From Blastocatellia bacterium (GTDB lineage: Bacteria; Acidobacteriota; Blastocatellia; Pyrinomonadales; Pyrinomonadaceae), in contig DNNE01000065.1 in NCBI GenBank assembly GCA_003487805.1, positions 53,300-117,299 on the forward strand: a stretch of DNA of 64,000 bases, read 5' to 3'. The notes beneath the pieces are model-generated. The model saw nothing but the letters and a program-made list of their open reading frames with translations, was not told the DNA's origin and did no database searches. Position numbers and translations under genes: made by a program. Numbering within the stretch: the first letter of the stretch is position 1; each line of letters starts with the position of its first letter. Positions 9,182-18,201 of this stretch are shown here, in pieces.

Positions 9182-10434
9182 CGCGTTCACAATTCCTCAA
9201 ATTAGTTGTCGTGCTTTCATTGGCGGCCGTCGCCGCCGGTGTTTTGTCGGCATGCAAGCGGTCGAACGGTCAAACCAACGCTTCGGCTTCCGCGAGTCCG
9301 ACTCCTCCGGTCGTCGAAGTGAGCACCACGGCCGCGGTCATGCGGCAGCTGCCGCAGTATTTCGAAGCGACGGGCAGCCTGGCCGCGAATCAACAGACCG
9401 ATGTTGCCCCGGAGACTTCAGGCAAAGTGGCCGCGGTCGGTGTTGACATCGGCAGTTCCGTCAGGCGCGGTCAGATGCTGGTCAGACTCGAAGACGCTGA
9501 CTTCAAAGACAGGGCGCAGCAGGCCCAGGCTCAGTTGGACCAGGCGAAAGCAACCCTCGATCAGAATCGGGCAAAGATTGGACTGCGACCGGGGCAGAAA
9601 TTCTCGCCGGAAAATGTTCCGGAAGTTCGGGCTGCCCGCGCGGCGTTGGATCTCGCTGACAAGAATCTGCGGCGTTACGAGAAGCTGGTTGAGAGTGGAG
9701 ACATTTCGCGCGCCACCTTTGATCAGCAGCTGTCCCAGCGCGATCAAGCGGCCGAACAATATCAGACCTTGATTCATCAGGCGCAACAGAATTTCGCGAC
9801 GGTAGCAAATTCGCAGGCAGCCGTTGAAATGGCGCAATCGCAGTTATCGCTGGCGAAACGAAACCTGACCTACACGACAGTTTCAGCGCCGATGGCCGGC
9901 TATGTTTTGGATCGGCCCGCCGACATCGGCGAATACATTTCGCCCCAGCAGAAGGTCGCGACAATCGTCAGTCTGAATCCGCTGCGCGCTCGCATCGATA
10001 TACCCGAGCAGGCCATACCTCAGATACACCAGGGCGAAAGTGTCTCGGTAAGCGTGTCGGCTTATCCGGATCGAAATTTCTCAGGCCGGGTCGCGCGCGT
10101 GTCGCCGAGCGTGACTGCGACGTCGCGCACGCTGACTGTCGAAGCTGATGTCGATAATCCGAATGCCGAACTGAAGCCGGGACAATTCGCGACGATTCGC
10201 ATTCTGCTGCCGCACAACGCGCCCGCGGTGCTGGTGCCGCAACGGGCCCTGCGAACGATTTCGGGTGCGACCTACGTGTTCGTGATCAAGAACGGTTTCG
10301 CGCAACAGCGGCTGGTGCAGAGCGGACAAACCGAAGGCGATCTGGTGGAGTTGAAAAGCGGCGTGGCGGCGGATGAAATCGTTGCCATCAGCAACGTGGA
10401 TCAGTTGAGCGATGGGGCAGCGGTAAGGCAATAG
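9178..10434 (+). CDS. RND efflux periplasmic adaptor (membrane fusion protein), lipoprotein
   Basis: Periplasmic adaptor of 418 residues for a tripartite efflux pump. The N-terminus has a hydrophobic signal ending in a lipobox (LSAC), predicting a lipid-anchored protein. It then shows the adaptor order: beta-barrel/lipoyl strand (DVAPETSGKVAAVGVDIGSSVRRGQMLVRL, given here in part), a long Gln/Ala-rich coiled-coil hairpin (about residues 115-225), the returning lipoyl strand (YTTVSAPMAGYVLDRPADIGE, in part) and a C-terminal beta domain (LVPQRALRTISGATYVFVI). The start overlaps the tetR stop codon. It should dock with the RND/TolC fusion encoded next. Confidence 0.92.
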   Translation: MTRSQFLKLVVVLSLAAVAAGVLSACKRSNGQTNASASASPTPPVVEVSTTAAVMRQLPQYFEATGSLAANQQTDVAPETSGKVAAVGVDIGSSVRRGQMLVRLEDADFKDRAQQAQAQLDQAKATLDQNRAKIGLRPGQKFSPENVPEVRAARAALDLADKNLRRYEKLVESGDISRATFDQQLSQRDQAAEQYQTLIHQAQQNFATVANSQAAVEMAQSQLSLAKRNLTYTTVSAPMAGYVLDRPADIGEYISPQQKVATIVSLNPLRARIDIPEQAIPQIHQGESVSVSVSAYPDRNFSGRVARVSPSVTATSRTLTVEADVDNPNAELKPGQFATIRILLPHNAPAVLVPQRALRTISGATYVFVIKNGFAQQRLVQSGQTEGDLVELKSGVAADEIVAISNVDQLSDGAAVRQ

Positions 10435-10436
10435 GT

Positions 10437-10535
10437 GTCAGAAGTCAGTAGTCAGAAGTCAGAAGTCAGTAGTCAGTAGATCAGGTACCACGGTGATTTG
10501 ATTAACAACTGACTACGAACTACTGACAACTGACG
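10437..10535. repeat. GTCAGAAGTCAGTAG-type simple repeat with inverted end
   Basis: Several copies of a gtcag(a/t)agtcag unit run from 10437 to about 10480. A reverse-complement counterpart (ctgactac...ctactgac) follows at about 10509-10534. The element sits inside the operon between the adaptor and pump genes. Confidence 0.7.
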
Positions 10536-10546
10536 GGGTTTTCAAA

Positions 10547-13500
10547 ATGCAAAAACTTGCTGAAATTTGTGTGCGGCGGCCGGTGTTCGCCACGATGCTC
10601 ATCCTGAGCATCACGGTCGTCGGTTTGTTCTCGTTTCGATCGCTCGGCGTGGATCTCTTTCCCAAGATCGATCTGCCGACGATCACGGTCACCGTGGTGA
10701 ATCCGGGCGCATCGCCGCAGGAGATCGAGACTGAGATCACCGATAAAGTCGAAGGCGCCGTCAACACCATCAGCGGCATTGATGAGCTGCGCTCGACTTC
10801 GGTGGAAGGCGTCTCGCAGGTATTCATTAACTTCGTTCTGGAAAAAAACGCCGACGTGGCCGCGGAAGAGGTTCGCAATAAGGTCGATCTAATCGTCAAC
10901 GATCTGCCGGAAACTGCCGAAGTTCCGATTGTGCAGAAACTCGACACCGACGCGACTCCCGTTTTGCGAATAGCGGTGTCGGCGCCGCGCAGTCTGCGCG
11001 AAGTTACTGACATTGCCGACAAACAAATCAAGCGGCTGATCGAGCCGCTCAATGGTGTCGGCAACGTCGAGATCGTAGGCGGCCGCCAGCGCGAGATTGA
11101 GATTTGGGTCGATCCCGACAAGATGCGCGCCTTCAATGTGTCAGCGGCGGATGTCGCGACTGCGGTGAAGTTGCAGAACATGGAATTACCCGGCGGCCGC
11201 GTCGAAGAAGGACAACGCGAACTCACCGTGCGCACGATGGGCCGCATTCCGGATCCCGCGCAATTCAATAATCTGGTTGTCGCCAACCGCGGAACTTATT
11301 CGGTGAAGCTGAGCGACATCGGTTACGTCGAAGACGGCGCCGAAGAGCAACGCACTGAAGCGCGACTCAATGGTCAGCCCGCGGTGACGCTCGTGGTTTC
11401 GAAGCAGTCGGGCCAGAACACGGTGGCCGTCGCGGATGCGGTGAAAGAACGGCTCGCGGAAATTCAACCGACGCTGCCCCCTGGGGTGAAGACCCAGTTG
11501 GTTGGCGACCAGACGATCTTTATCAAAGCCGCCCTGCACGCGATCAATCTGCACCTCGTCGAGGGTAGCATTCTCGCGGCCATCGTGGTTTTCGTGTTTC
11601 TCTGGAACTTCCGCGCGACGTTCATCGCGGCAATCGCGATTCCGACTTCGATCATCGCCACGTTCGGATTGATGGCGGCGATGGGTTTTACGCTCAACCA
11701 GATCACGATGCTCGCGTTGACTCTGATGGTCGGCATTGTGATTGACGATGCGGTGGTGGTGCTGGAAAACATCTTTCGCTTCATCGAAGAAAAGGGCGTG
11801 CCGCCATTCCAGGCAGCCATCGAAGGCACGCGCGAAATCGGCATGGCGGTTACAGCGACGACGCTGTCACTGCTGGCTGTTTTTCTGCCGGTCGGCTTTA
11901 TGGCGGGCATCGTCGGACGCTTCATGTCTTCGTTTGGATTTACCTCTTCGTTCGCAATAGCGGTTTCTTTGATCGTGTCGTTCACGCTGACGCCGATGCT
12001 GGCGGCGCGCATGATCAAAAGAAAGAAATCCGGTGTCAGTACCGGGAGCGGTAGCGACCGGGTAAAGGCGGCCCACTCGACGGAGCCTCGCACGTCACTC
12101 GCTGAATTCAAAGACAAGTACGATCAGGCAAGCTCGAAACAATCGCGATTCTACCGACCCATCGATCGCACTTATACGTGGATGCTCAAGTGGTCAATGG
12201 GCCATCGCTGGGCCATCGTTTTATTGTCACTGCTGGTGATCATCAGTACGGTGCCGCTGTTCATGTTAGTCGGCAAGAACTTCCTGCCGGTGGACGATCA
12301 GGCGCAGTTCGAAATCAACGTGCGCTTGCCCGAAGGATCAACCCTTGCTACCACTTCAGCCCTGAGCGAGCGGATGGCGGCAGATATGCGCAAGCTGCCC
12401 GGCGTGACCGATACGCTCGTCACTATTGGTAGCGGGCAACAACAGATCGTCAACCTTGCGAATATTTATATCAAAATGTCCCCAGTCGAAGAGCGTTCCG
12501 TATCCCAATCGGATCTGATGCTGCGGGCACGTTCCGAAATTGTCGGAAAATATTTGAAAGAAGTGCCGCAACTTCGGACCAGCGTCAATCCAGTGGCGGC
12601 GATTTCCGGAGGTGGGCAACGGAATGCGGACATTAACTTTGTGGTCAGCGGGCCTGACCTCGACAAGCTGACGAAATATTCTGCCAACCTTCTGGCGAAG
12701 TTGAAAACACTTCCCGATGTAGTTGACGTTGATTCCACCTTGATCACCGGAAAGCCTGAAGTGCGGGTGGTGATCGATCGCGCGCGGGCTGCCGATTTGG
12801 GAGTGCGCATTGGCGATGTGGCGCAGGCGCTGAACACGCTGGTTGCCGGACAAAAAGTTTCGACCTTCAATGCCGGCACGGATCAATACAACGTACGCGT
12901 GCGAGCCGTCGGCGAGTTTCGCGCGAGCGCCGAAGGTCTGAAGCGAATGCTGGTCGCTTCGCAGAAACTCGGATGGGTGAGTTTGGATAATCTGGTGCGC
13001 ACCGAAGAAGGCGTTGGCCCATCTTCGATTGATCGATACAACCGGCAGCGGCAAGTGATGCTGGTCGCGAATACAAAACCCGGCGGTTCGCAGACGGCGG
13101 TAATGTCCAAGCTGACCGAATTTGCCAAAGCTGAAAACATGGATAGCTCTTATCGAACCTTCCTGGCCGGCCGCACGCGGGAACTTGCCCGCACGGGCCA
13201 GTATTTTCTGCTGGCGATCGTCCTGTCATTCGTCTTCATGTACATGGTCCTGGCGGCGCAGTTCGAATCGTTCATTCACCCGATCACAATCCTGCTGACG
13301 TTGCCGCTGGCGATTCCGTTTGGAATTGTTTCTTTACTGGTGACAGGTCAAACGGTGAATATTTTTTCGGGACTTGGCTTGTTGCTTTTGTTCGGCGTGG
13401 TGAAGAAGAACGCGATCCTTCAGATCGATCACACGAACGGCTTGCGCAAGCATGGCATGGAGCGACACGACGCCATTATTCAAGCCAACCGCGATCGTCT

Positions 13501-15538
13501 CCGTCCAATTTTGATGACGACCGTTGCCCTGGTTGCCGGCATGATGCCGTTGACGTTATCGAGCGGTCCCGGCGCCGGCACGAACCGATCGATTGGGGTG
13601 CTGGTAGTCGGCGGTCAGTCGCTTTGTTTGCTGCTGACATTGTTGGCGGTGCCGGTTTTCTATTCTCTTTTCGACGATCTGAGTCGTAGTCGCATCTGGT
13701 CACGCATAGGCACGCTGATAGGCGGAATGTTCGGCCGCGCGCGACGCCGGGTGGCCACCGCGGCAGCATCACTGTTGGGATCCAGTTTCAGGATTCTTCT
13801 TATTGCGGCAGGTATTCTTCTTTTGATTTCTCATTCGACCCGGGCCCAATCTCCGGCGGTTTCACCAACCCCGGCTGTTTCCGCTCCACAATCGTTGCAG
13901 GTCCCGTCCGTTTCTGTCGATTACCGTGCGGAAACTAAATCGCCAATGCCTTCACTGACGCGCGTCGGCGTGGACACGAACGACCAGCAGCCTATGTCGC
14001 TCCGCGAGGCGATCGCGATGGCGCTGCAAAACAATAAGGACATTGAGATCGCGCGCGACAACGTGAAGATCGCAGAATTCGATCTGCTGACAGTTCATGG
14101 CGCTTACGATCCGAAACTGACGGCGCAAAACTACTTCGAAAAAATTAATTCGCCGGCGACCAGTTTCCTCAGCGGCGCCTCGCGAGTTGAGACTTCGGAC
14201 ATTACCGCGACCGGAAGGCTGGAAGGTCTGACGCCAAAAGGCGGCGGAAATTACCGCGTCGATTTCACTTCGATACGACAGACGAGCAACAGCCAGTTCT
14301 CAACCTTCAATCCGCAGTATCCGACCGCGCTCACGTTCACCTACACGCAACCGCTCGCGCGTGGGCTGCGATTTGATTCGCCGCGACGGCAGATCGAGGT
14401 CGCAAAGAAAAATCTTTCGTTGACCGATGCGCAATTCCGCCAGCGCGCGATCGAAGTGATCACAAACGTGCAGCGCAGCTACTGGGATTTGGTTTTCGCG
14501 CTGCGCAATTTACAAGTCCAGCGCGACTCGCTGACGGATGCGCGCTCACAACTCGAGCACAATCGCCGCATGGTCGCGGAGGGATCGCTGGCGCCGATTG
14601 ATGTGGTGGCGGCGGAAAATCAGGTGGCGAATTTTGAACAAGCCGAGTTCATTGCCCTCGAAGATGTGAACCGCACTGAGAACAATCTGAAGAACATGAT
14701 CGCCGAGAATCAGAAATCAAAGTTGTGGGGCACTGCATTGATTCCGACTGATCAAGTCGATCTCACGCTGCCAAACGTCTCGCTTACGGATGCGATGGCG
14801 GGAGCGATGCAAAACCGCCAAGAGCTGCGGCAATCTGACTTAGCGCGCGAGATCAACTTGTTGGATCAAAAACTCTATCGTGACCAGACAAAGCCCGAGA
14901 TCGATCTCGTGGGCAGTTATGGAGTAACGGGCAATGCCGGCACGCAAGTGACTACGACGAACCCGCTGTCGGCCAGCAATGATCAACTGCGCGCGCGAGT
15001 GAATGACCTGTCAGCCTTGTCAGGTCTGCAGCCTTTGCCTGCTCCGCCGACAGTAGCGATCCTGCCAGATCTCTTTGGCGGATATTTTCAATCGCTGTCA
15101 AACCTTGGTTCGAATCAGTTCAATAATTTCCGGGTCGGAGTTTCAGTCAGTCTGCCACTTCACAATCGCACCGCCGAAGGGCAACTGGGCCATGCGCTGG
15201 TTGCCGGAAAACAGATTGCGACGCAGCGCCAGCAGCTTGAGCAGTTGATCCAGGTCGAAGTCCGCAATGCGCTGCAAACGATGAGCACTGCTGAAGCTCG
15301 CCTGCGCGCGGCCGCGGTTGCTCGCTCAACCGCCGAGCAGCAATATGAGAGTGAGAAGCGCAAACTCGATGCGGGCCAATCGACTGTATTTCTGGTGCTG
15401 GAAAGGCAGACCGCGCTGGCTACCGCGAAGGGAAATGAACTGCGTGCGCAAACTGATGTGAATAAGGCAATCGCTGAACTGCAGCGCGCGACGGGAAATT
15501 CACTTAGCGCCAATAATGTTTCGGTGACGGTTCGCTAA
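10547..15538 (+). CDS. HAE1-type RND pump fused to a TolC-like outer-membrane factor
   Basis: A single 1663-residue frame. Residues 1-1060 are an RND multidrug permease: VRRPVFATMLILSITVVGLFSF at TM1, two porter regions, the proton-relay GIVIDDAVVVLENI in TM4 (about 400) and a second TM block ending near 1045. A hydrophobic segment follows at about 1081-1097 (RILLIAAGILLLISHSTRA, then QSP), resembling a signal peptide with a possible signal-peptidase site. Residues 1150-1660 are an OEP/TolC domain (MSLREAIAMALQNNKDIEIA; VEVRNALQTM; ELQRATGN). Since RND C-termini face the cytoplasm, the extra segment would carry the TolC part across the membrane. Part of the TM6-TM7 loop (residues 497-506) is encoded by a dispersed repeat. 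Substrate unknown. Confidence 0.93.
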   Translation: MQKLAEICVRRPVFATMLILSITVVGLFSFRSLGVDLFPKIDLPTITVTVVNPGASPQEIETEITDKVEGAVNTISGIDELRSTSVEGVSQVFINFVLEKNADVAAEEVRNKVDLIVNDLPETAEVPIVQKLDTDATPVLRIAVSAPRSLREVTDIADKQIKRLIEPLNGVGNVEIVGGRQREIEIWVDPDKMRAFNVSAADVATAVKLQNMELPGGRVEEGQRELTVRTMGRIPDPAQFNNLVVANRGTYSVKLSDIGYVEDGAEEQRTEARLNGQPAVTLVVSKQSGQNTVAVADAVKERLAEIQPTLPPGVKTQLVGDQTIFIKAALHAINLHLVEGSILAAIVVFVFLWNFRATFIAAIAIPTSIIATFGLMAAMGFTLNQITMLALTLMVGIVIDDAVVVLENIFRFIEEKGVPPFQAAIEGTREIGMAVTATTLSLLAVFLPVGFMAGIVGRFMSSFGFTSSFAIAVSLIVSFTLTPMLAARMIKRKKSGVSTGSGSDRVKAAHSTEPRTSLAEFKDKYDQASSKQSRFYRPIDRTYTWMLKWSMGHRWAIVLLSLLVIISTVPLFMLVGKNFLPVDDQAQFEINVRLPEGSTLATTSALSERMAADMRKLPGVTDTLVTIGSGQQQIVNLANIYIKMSPVEERSVSQSDLMLRARSEIVGKYLKEVPQLRTSVNPVAAISGGGQRNADINFVVSGPDLDKLTKYSANLLAKLKTLPDVVDVDSTLITGKPEVRVVIDRARAADLGVRIGDVAQALNTLVAGQKVSTFNAGTDQYNVRVRAVGEFRASAEGLKRMLVASQKLGWVSLDNLVRTEEGVGPSSIDRYNRQRQVMLVANTKPGGSQTAVMSKLTEFAKAENMDSSYRTFLAGRTRELARTGQYFLLAIVLSFVFMYMVLAAQFESFIHPITILLTLPLAIPFGIVSLLVTGQTVNIFSGLGLLLLFGVVKKNAILQIDHTNGLRKHGMERHDAIIQANRDRLRPILMTTVALVAGMMPLTLSSGPGAGTNRSIGVLVVGGQSLCLLLTLLAVPVFYSLFDDLSRSRIWSRIGTLIGGMFGRARRRVATAAASLLGSSFRILLIAAGILLLISHSTRAQSPAVSPTPAVSAPQSLQVPSVSVDYRAETKSPMPSLTRVGVDTNDQQPMSLREAIAMALQNNKDIEIARDNVKIAEFDLLTVHGAYDPKLTAQNYFEKINSPATSFLSGASRVETSDITATGRLEGLTPKGGGNYRVDFTSIRQTSNSQFSTFNPQYPTALTFTYTQPLARGLRFDSPRRQIEVAKKNLSLTDAQFRQRAIEVITNVQRSYWDLVFALRNLQVQRDSLTDARSQLEHNRRMVAEGSLAPIDVVAAENQVANFEQAEFIALEDVNRTENNLKNMIAENQKSKLWGTALIPTDQVDLTLPNVSLTDAMAGAMQNRQELRQSDLAREINLLDQKLYRDQTKPEIDLVGSYGVTGNAGTQVTTTNPLSASNDQLRARVNDLSALSGLQPLPAPPTVAILPDLFGGYFQSLSNLGSNQFNNFRVGVSVSLPLHNRTAEGQLGHALVAGKQIATQRQQLEQLIQVEVRNALQTMSTAEARLRAAAVARSTAEQQYESEKRKLDAGQSTVFLVLERQTALATAKGNELRAQTDVNKAIAELQRATGNSLSANNVSVTVR
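12035..12063 (+). repeat. Intragenic copy of a dispersed GC-rich repeat
   Basis: This 29-base stretch in the RND gene matches 28 of 29 bases of the intergenic repeat at 30971-30999 and is also related to 31036-31063 (reversed) and to the repeat pair at 38516-38604. It starts exactly on a codon boundary and encodes VSTGSGSDRV in the predicted cytoplasmic loop after TM6. Confidence 0.85.
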
Positions 15539-15825
15539 GATGTTCAGCGCCACTTTGCAGTGATAATCAAGACAGCCGATCGGCCGATTTTTGTCTAATC
15601 CCTCGCCCCTGTGTATTTATTGCTAACTCCGAATAGGCCTAACGTTTCAGCCACTTACCGGCAAACTGCAACATGGTTGCATTTGAACTTGGTGAGGATT
15701 ATGCTACGCGAGCTTTTCTGAGCGCCCTGTTTTAGTTCCACGGAATAAGGGCGGCTAGGGGCAAACACACAAATAACGTGTTGCCAAAAAATGGCAACCT
15801 GGTCTCTGAATCTGAAGTAGGACGC
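15539..15825. other. Intergenic region with two hairpins
   Basis: No coding frame is supported. A TGCAAC-atg-GTTGCA palindrome lies at 15667-15681 and GTTGCCA...TGGCAAC (15780-15798, 5-base loop) lies 28 bp before the stop codon of the minus-strand peptide gene; either may be a terminator for one of the converging genes. The 12-mer gcgagcttttct at 15708-15719 recurs at 16114-16125 on the other side of the peptide gene. Confidence 0.5.
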
Positions 15826-16086
15826 CTAGAACAGCGACAGCACGGTTTGCAGCAGTTCCACCGTGACGGTGGTGACGGATAGATCGTCGCTGGTTACCGT
15901 CACAGTCGCTTGAGTCTGGGGTGCGGCGTCATCAGAAACGCTCTGAGTCACTGAACACGGCGGTGAAGGAATCTCACCGGGATCAGGCGGCGCACAGGGC
16001 GGCGATGGGATCTCGCCCGCAAGAGCTGAAAGGCCGATCGTCAGAGTCAAGGCAATCGCGACACACAAACGTTTTAGGTTTTTCAT
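15826..16086 (-). CDS. Small secreted Pro/Cys-rich peptide precursor
   Basis: An 86-residue precursor of no family I recognise. Residues 1-23 are a classical signal peptide (MKNLKRLCVAIALTLTIGLSALA, in part) with a likely cleavage after ALA. The mature region opens with a tandem octapeptide, GEIPSPPC, present twice (about 24-31 and 37-44) separated by APPDP. A Thr/Val-rich stretch follows, and it ends in a hydrophobic tail VELLQTVLSLF. AAGGAG-like sequence (ctaaggaga) precedes the ATG by about 7 bases. It is divergent from the TPR-HTH-receiver gene 155 bp away, which suggests a signal and receptor or a regulator and target. Function is not known. Confidence 0.7.
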   Translation of the reverse strand: MKNLKRLCVAIALTLTIGLSALAGEIPSPPCAPPDPGEIPSPPCSVTQSVSDDAAPQTQATVTVTSDDLSVTTVTVELLQTVLSLF

Positions 16087-16129
16087 GCTGTCTCCTTAGG
16101 TTGGGTTAAATGTGCGAGCTTTTCTAAAC

Positions 16130-16163
16130 GAACAAGCCGAAGTGTTGTTCAGAACGGATGTTC
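16130..16163. promoter_or_regulatory. Paired inverted repeats in the divergent peptide/regulator promoter
   Basis: GAACAA (16130-16135) and TTGTTC (16145-16150) form a perfect 6-bp dyad with a 9-base spacer. It is followed directly by GAAC-ggat-GTTC (16152-16163). The site lies between the start codons of the secreted peptide and the regulator, where an autoregulatory operator would be expected. Confidence 0.45.
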
Positions 16164-16241
16164 GGCGGTTGCGCCGTTACAACCTGGGTAGCACTCCGGT
16201 AGGCAAGAATCTTATCACTGTTATGGAAAGGCCAACCTCAC

Positions 16242-18155
16242 ATGAAGTTGAAGACGGAATTATTGGCACTTAAGAGTCAAGGCAGCCATCTTACATTTGC
16301 CAAGCGGGCTGAGCTTTCCTGTTCCCTCGCAAAACAATTCGAGAAAACGGGCGACTACGACAGTGCCTACGAAGCTCTAAGTGAATTCTGGCCGGAGCGT
16401 GACAAGTCGCCAAACGTCGAAGGTCTTGAGGCGCTATCAAAAGCTGACATTCTGCTTCGTGCTGGCGCGTTGGCCGGATGGCGGGGCGGTGCTGAAGCGG
16501 AAGGCGATCAGGAAATCGCAAAGGACCTCATAACTCGGAGTCTGACAATCTATGAGGTACTCGGCGCAACGGATCGACAAGCGGAAGCGCACGGTGAACT
16601 CGGTTTGTGCTATTGGCGTGAGGGCGGATATGACGAAGCCCGTGCTCAACTTAGGACGGCGCTACAGCGGTCGCCAGATGGCAATGATGAGTTAAGAGCA
16701 ATCCTGCTAGTTCGAGCGGCAATCGTCGAAGGAGATTCGCTTCGATTCGATGACGCATTGCGCTTGTACAACGAAGTGTTGCCGCTCATTGAGAGGACTC
16801 AAGACCACGCGCTGCAAGGAAGCTTTCACGTAAATTATGGACTTCTTCTGAGGCGCCTCGCAACGCGCGAAGATAGAGAACAATACATTGATCGCGCGCT
16901 GATTGAATATGCCGCTGCAAGTTTTCACTTCGAGCAAGCGGGGAACACACGCGCCTTAGCTCGCGTCGAAGCAAATCTAGGTTATCTGTTTTTTACAATT
17001 GCTCGTTACGCGGATGCTCATACTCACCTCGACTGCGCGCACTTTCTTTTTCTTGATCTGAAGGATGTAGGAAATGCCGCGAAGGTCAATGACACGCGAG
17101 CAAGGACCTTGCTCGCGCAGGGTCACAAGGCCGAAGCTGAGCGAATCGCCCGCTCCGCTGTCAGAACGCTTCAAAAGGGTGGTGAGCAGGCGAATCTTGC
17201 CGAAGCGCTTATTACTCATGGTCTAACGCTGGCACGTCTCGGGAATCACGATCGAGCGAGAGCGCTTTTGGAACACAGTATCGAAATCGCAGAGGTCGCC
17301 GGTGCACGTGAAGAGGCTGGCCGCGCCCGGCTGACAATCATCGAGGAGCTTGGCAGCAAAATCTCCACGAGAGAGCTGGCGTCGATATATCGATCTGCCA
17401 TCGACCTATTGAAGGGGACGCAGGACCCAGCGACGGGTAACCGATTGATTTCCTGTGCTGAGAAGCTGCTCGACGTGGTAGAGCGATTAGAGCCTCAGGC
17501 CAATTTGCCGGAAGGGAACTGGCAAGGCTTCTCGTTCAAGAAACATGTGCGGGAAAGTGAAAGAACCGTGCTTGAGCGAGCGTTACGCGATGCTGGTGGT
17601 TCGGTAACTAAAGCTGCTCATTTTCTTGGCTTCAAACATCATCAGAGTTTGATTTCCATCCTTAGCACTCGCCATCAGGATCTCTTAAACGCTAGATCGA
17701 CCATACGCAAACGGCGGAAGCATCTGTCTAAACCGAAACCGAGAAAGCATGCAGTAAAAAGAAGAACGCAGGTACGCACAAGCGATGTGTCCATTCTGTA
17801 CGTTGAGGATCACCCAATGGTTGCCAAGGTCGTGGGCGGAATGCTTCACGCCGCGAATTACCGCGTCGAACATTGTACGGACGGTAAGGACGCGCTTGCC
17901 AAGCTTACGGGAGACGATCATTACGACGTGCTCGTTATTGATAATGAGCTGCCGGGTCTAAACGGCTTAGAACTGGTGCGCACAACGCGGAAGATGACGC
18001 ATCGTCGTCGTATTCCAATCGTCATGCTCTCGGGAGATGACATTGAAAAAGAGGCTTGGAGTGCCGGTGCTGATGAATTTCTGCGAAAGCCTGAAGGAGT
18101 CGAACGCATTGCCGCTACTGTCGAGAGAGTCTTGGTAGCAAACGACGACACCTGA
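16242..18155 (+). CDS. TPR-repeat regulator with Fis-type HTH and C-terminal receiver domain
   Basis: A 637-residue cytoplasmic regulator. Residues about 10-380 are tetratricopeptide-like helical repeats (AEAHGELGLCYWREGGYDEA; ARVEANLGYLFFTIARYADA; EALITHGLTLARLGNHDRA). Residues about 430-475 form a Fis/NtrC-type helix-turn-helix (ERTVLERALRDAGGSVTKA, then AHFLGFKHHQSLISIL). A basic linker leads to a receiver domain at 515-632 with the acidic pair in VEDHP, phospho-acceptor Asp567 in VIDNELPG, the Ser of MLSGDD and the conserved Lys in FLRKP. No kinase is adjacent. TPR arrays sense peptides in RRNPP regulators, and a secreted peptide gene is divergent, so a peptide input is a reasonable hypothesis. 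Confidence 0.88.
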   Translation: MKLKTELLALKSQGSHLTFAKRAELSCSLAKQFEKTGDYDSAYEALSEFWPERDKSPNVEGLEALSKADILLRAGALAGWRGGAEAEGDQEIAKDLITRSLTIYEVLGATDRQAEAHGELGLCYWREGGYDEARAQLRTALQRSPDGNDELRAILLVRAAIVEGDSLRFDDALRLYNEVLPLIERTQDHALQGSFHVNYGLLLRRLATREDREQYIDRALIEYAAASFHFEQAGNTRALARVEANLGYLFFTIARYADAHTHLDCAHFLFLDLKDVGNAAKVNDTRARTLLAQGHKAEAERIARSAVRTLQKGGEQANLAEALITHGLTLARLGNHDRARALLEHSIEIAEVAGAREEAGRARLTIIEELGSKISTRELASIYRSAIDLLKGTQDPATGNRLISCAEKLLDVVERLEPQANLPEGNWQGFSFKKHVRESERTVLERALRDAGGSVTKAAHFLGFKHHQSLISILSTRHQDLLNARSTIRKRRKHLSKPKPRKHAVKRRTQVRTSDVSILYVEDHPMVAKVVGGMLHAANYRVEHCTDGKDALAKLTGDDHYDVLVIDNELPGLNGLELVRTTRKMTHRRRIPIVMLSGDDIEKEAWSAGADEFLRKPEGVERIAATVERVLVANDDT

Positions 18156-18201
18156 GACGTGTTTCCAGAATTAGGTTTGATTTCCCTAAAGGAGTTCTCC
18201 T

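Noticed and set aside
11464..12117. Long minus-strand frame inside the RND gene
   Set aside because: Mirror of a well-supported coding sequence; Ser/Thr/Met-rich translation with no family features.
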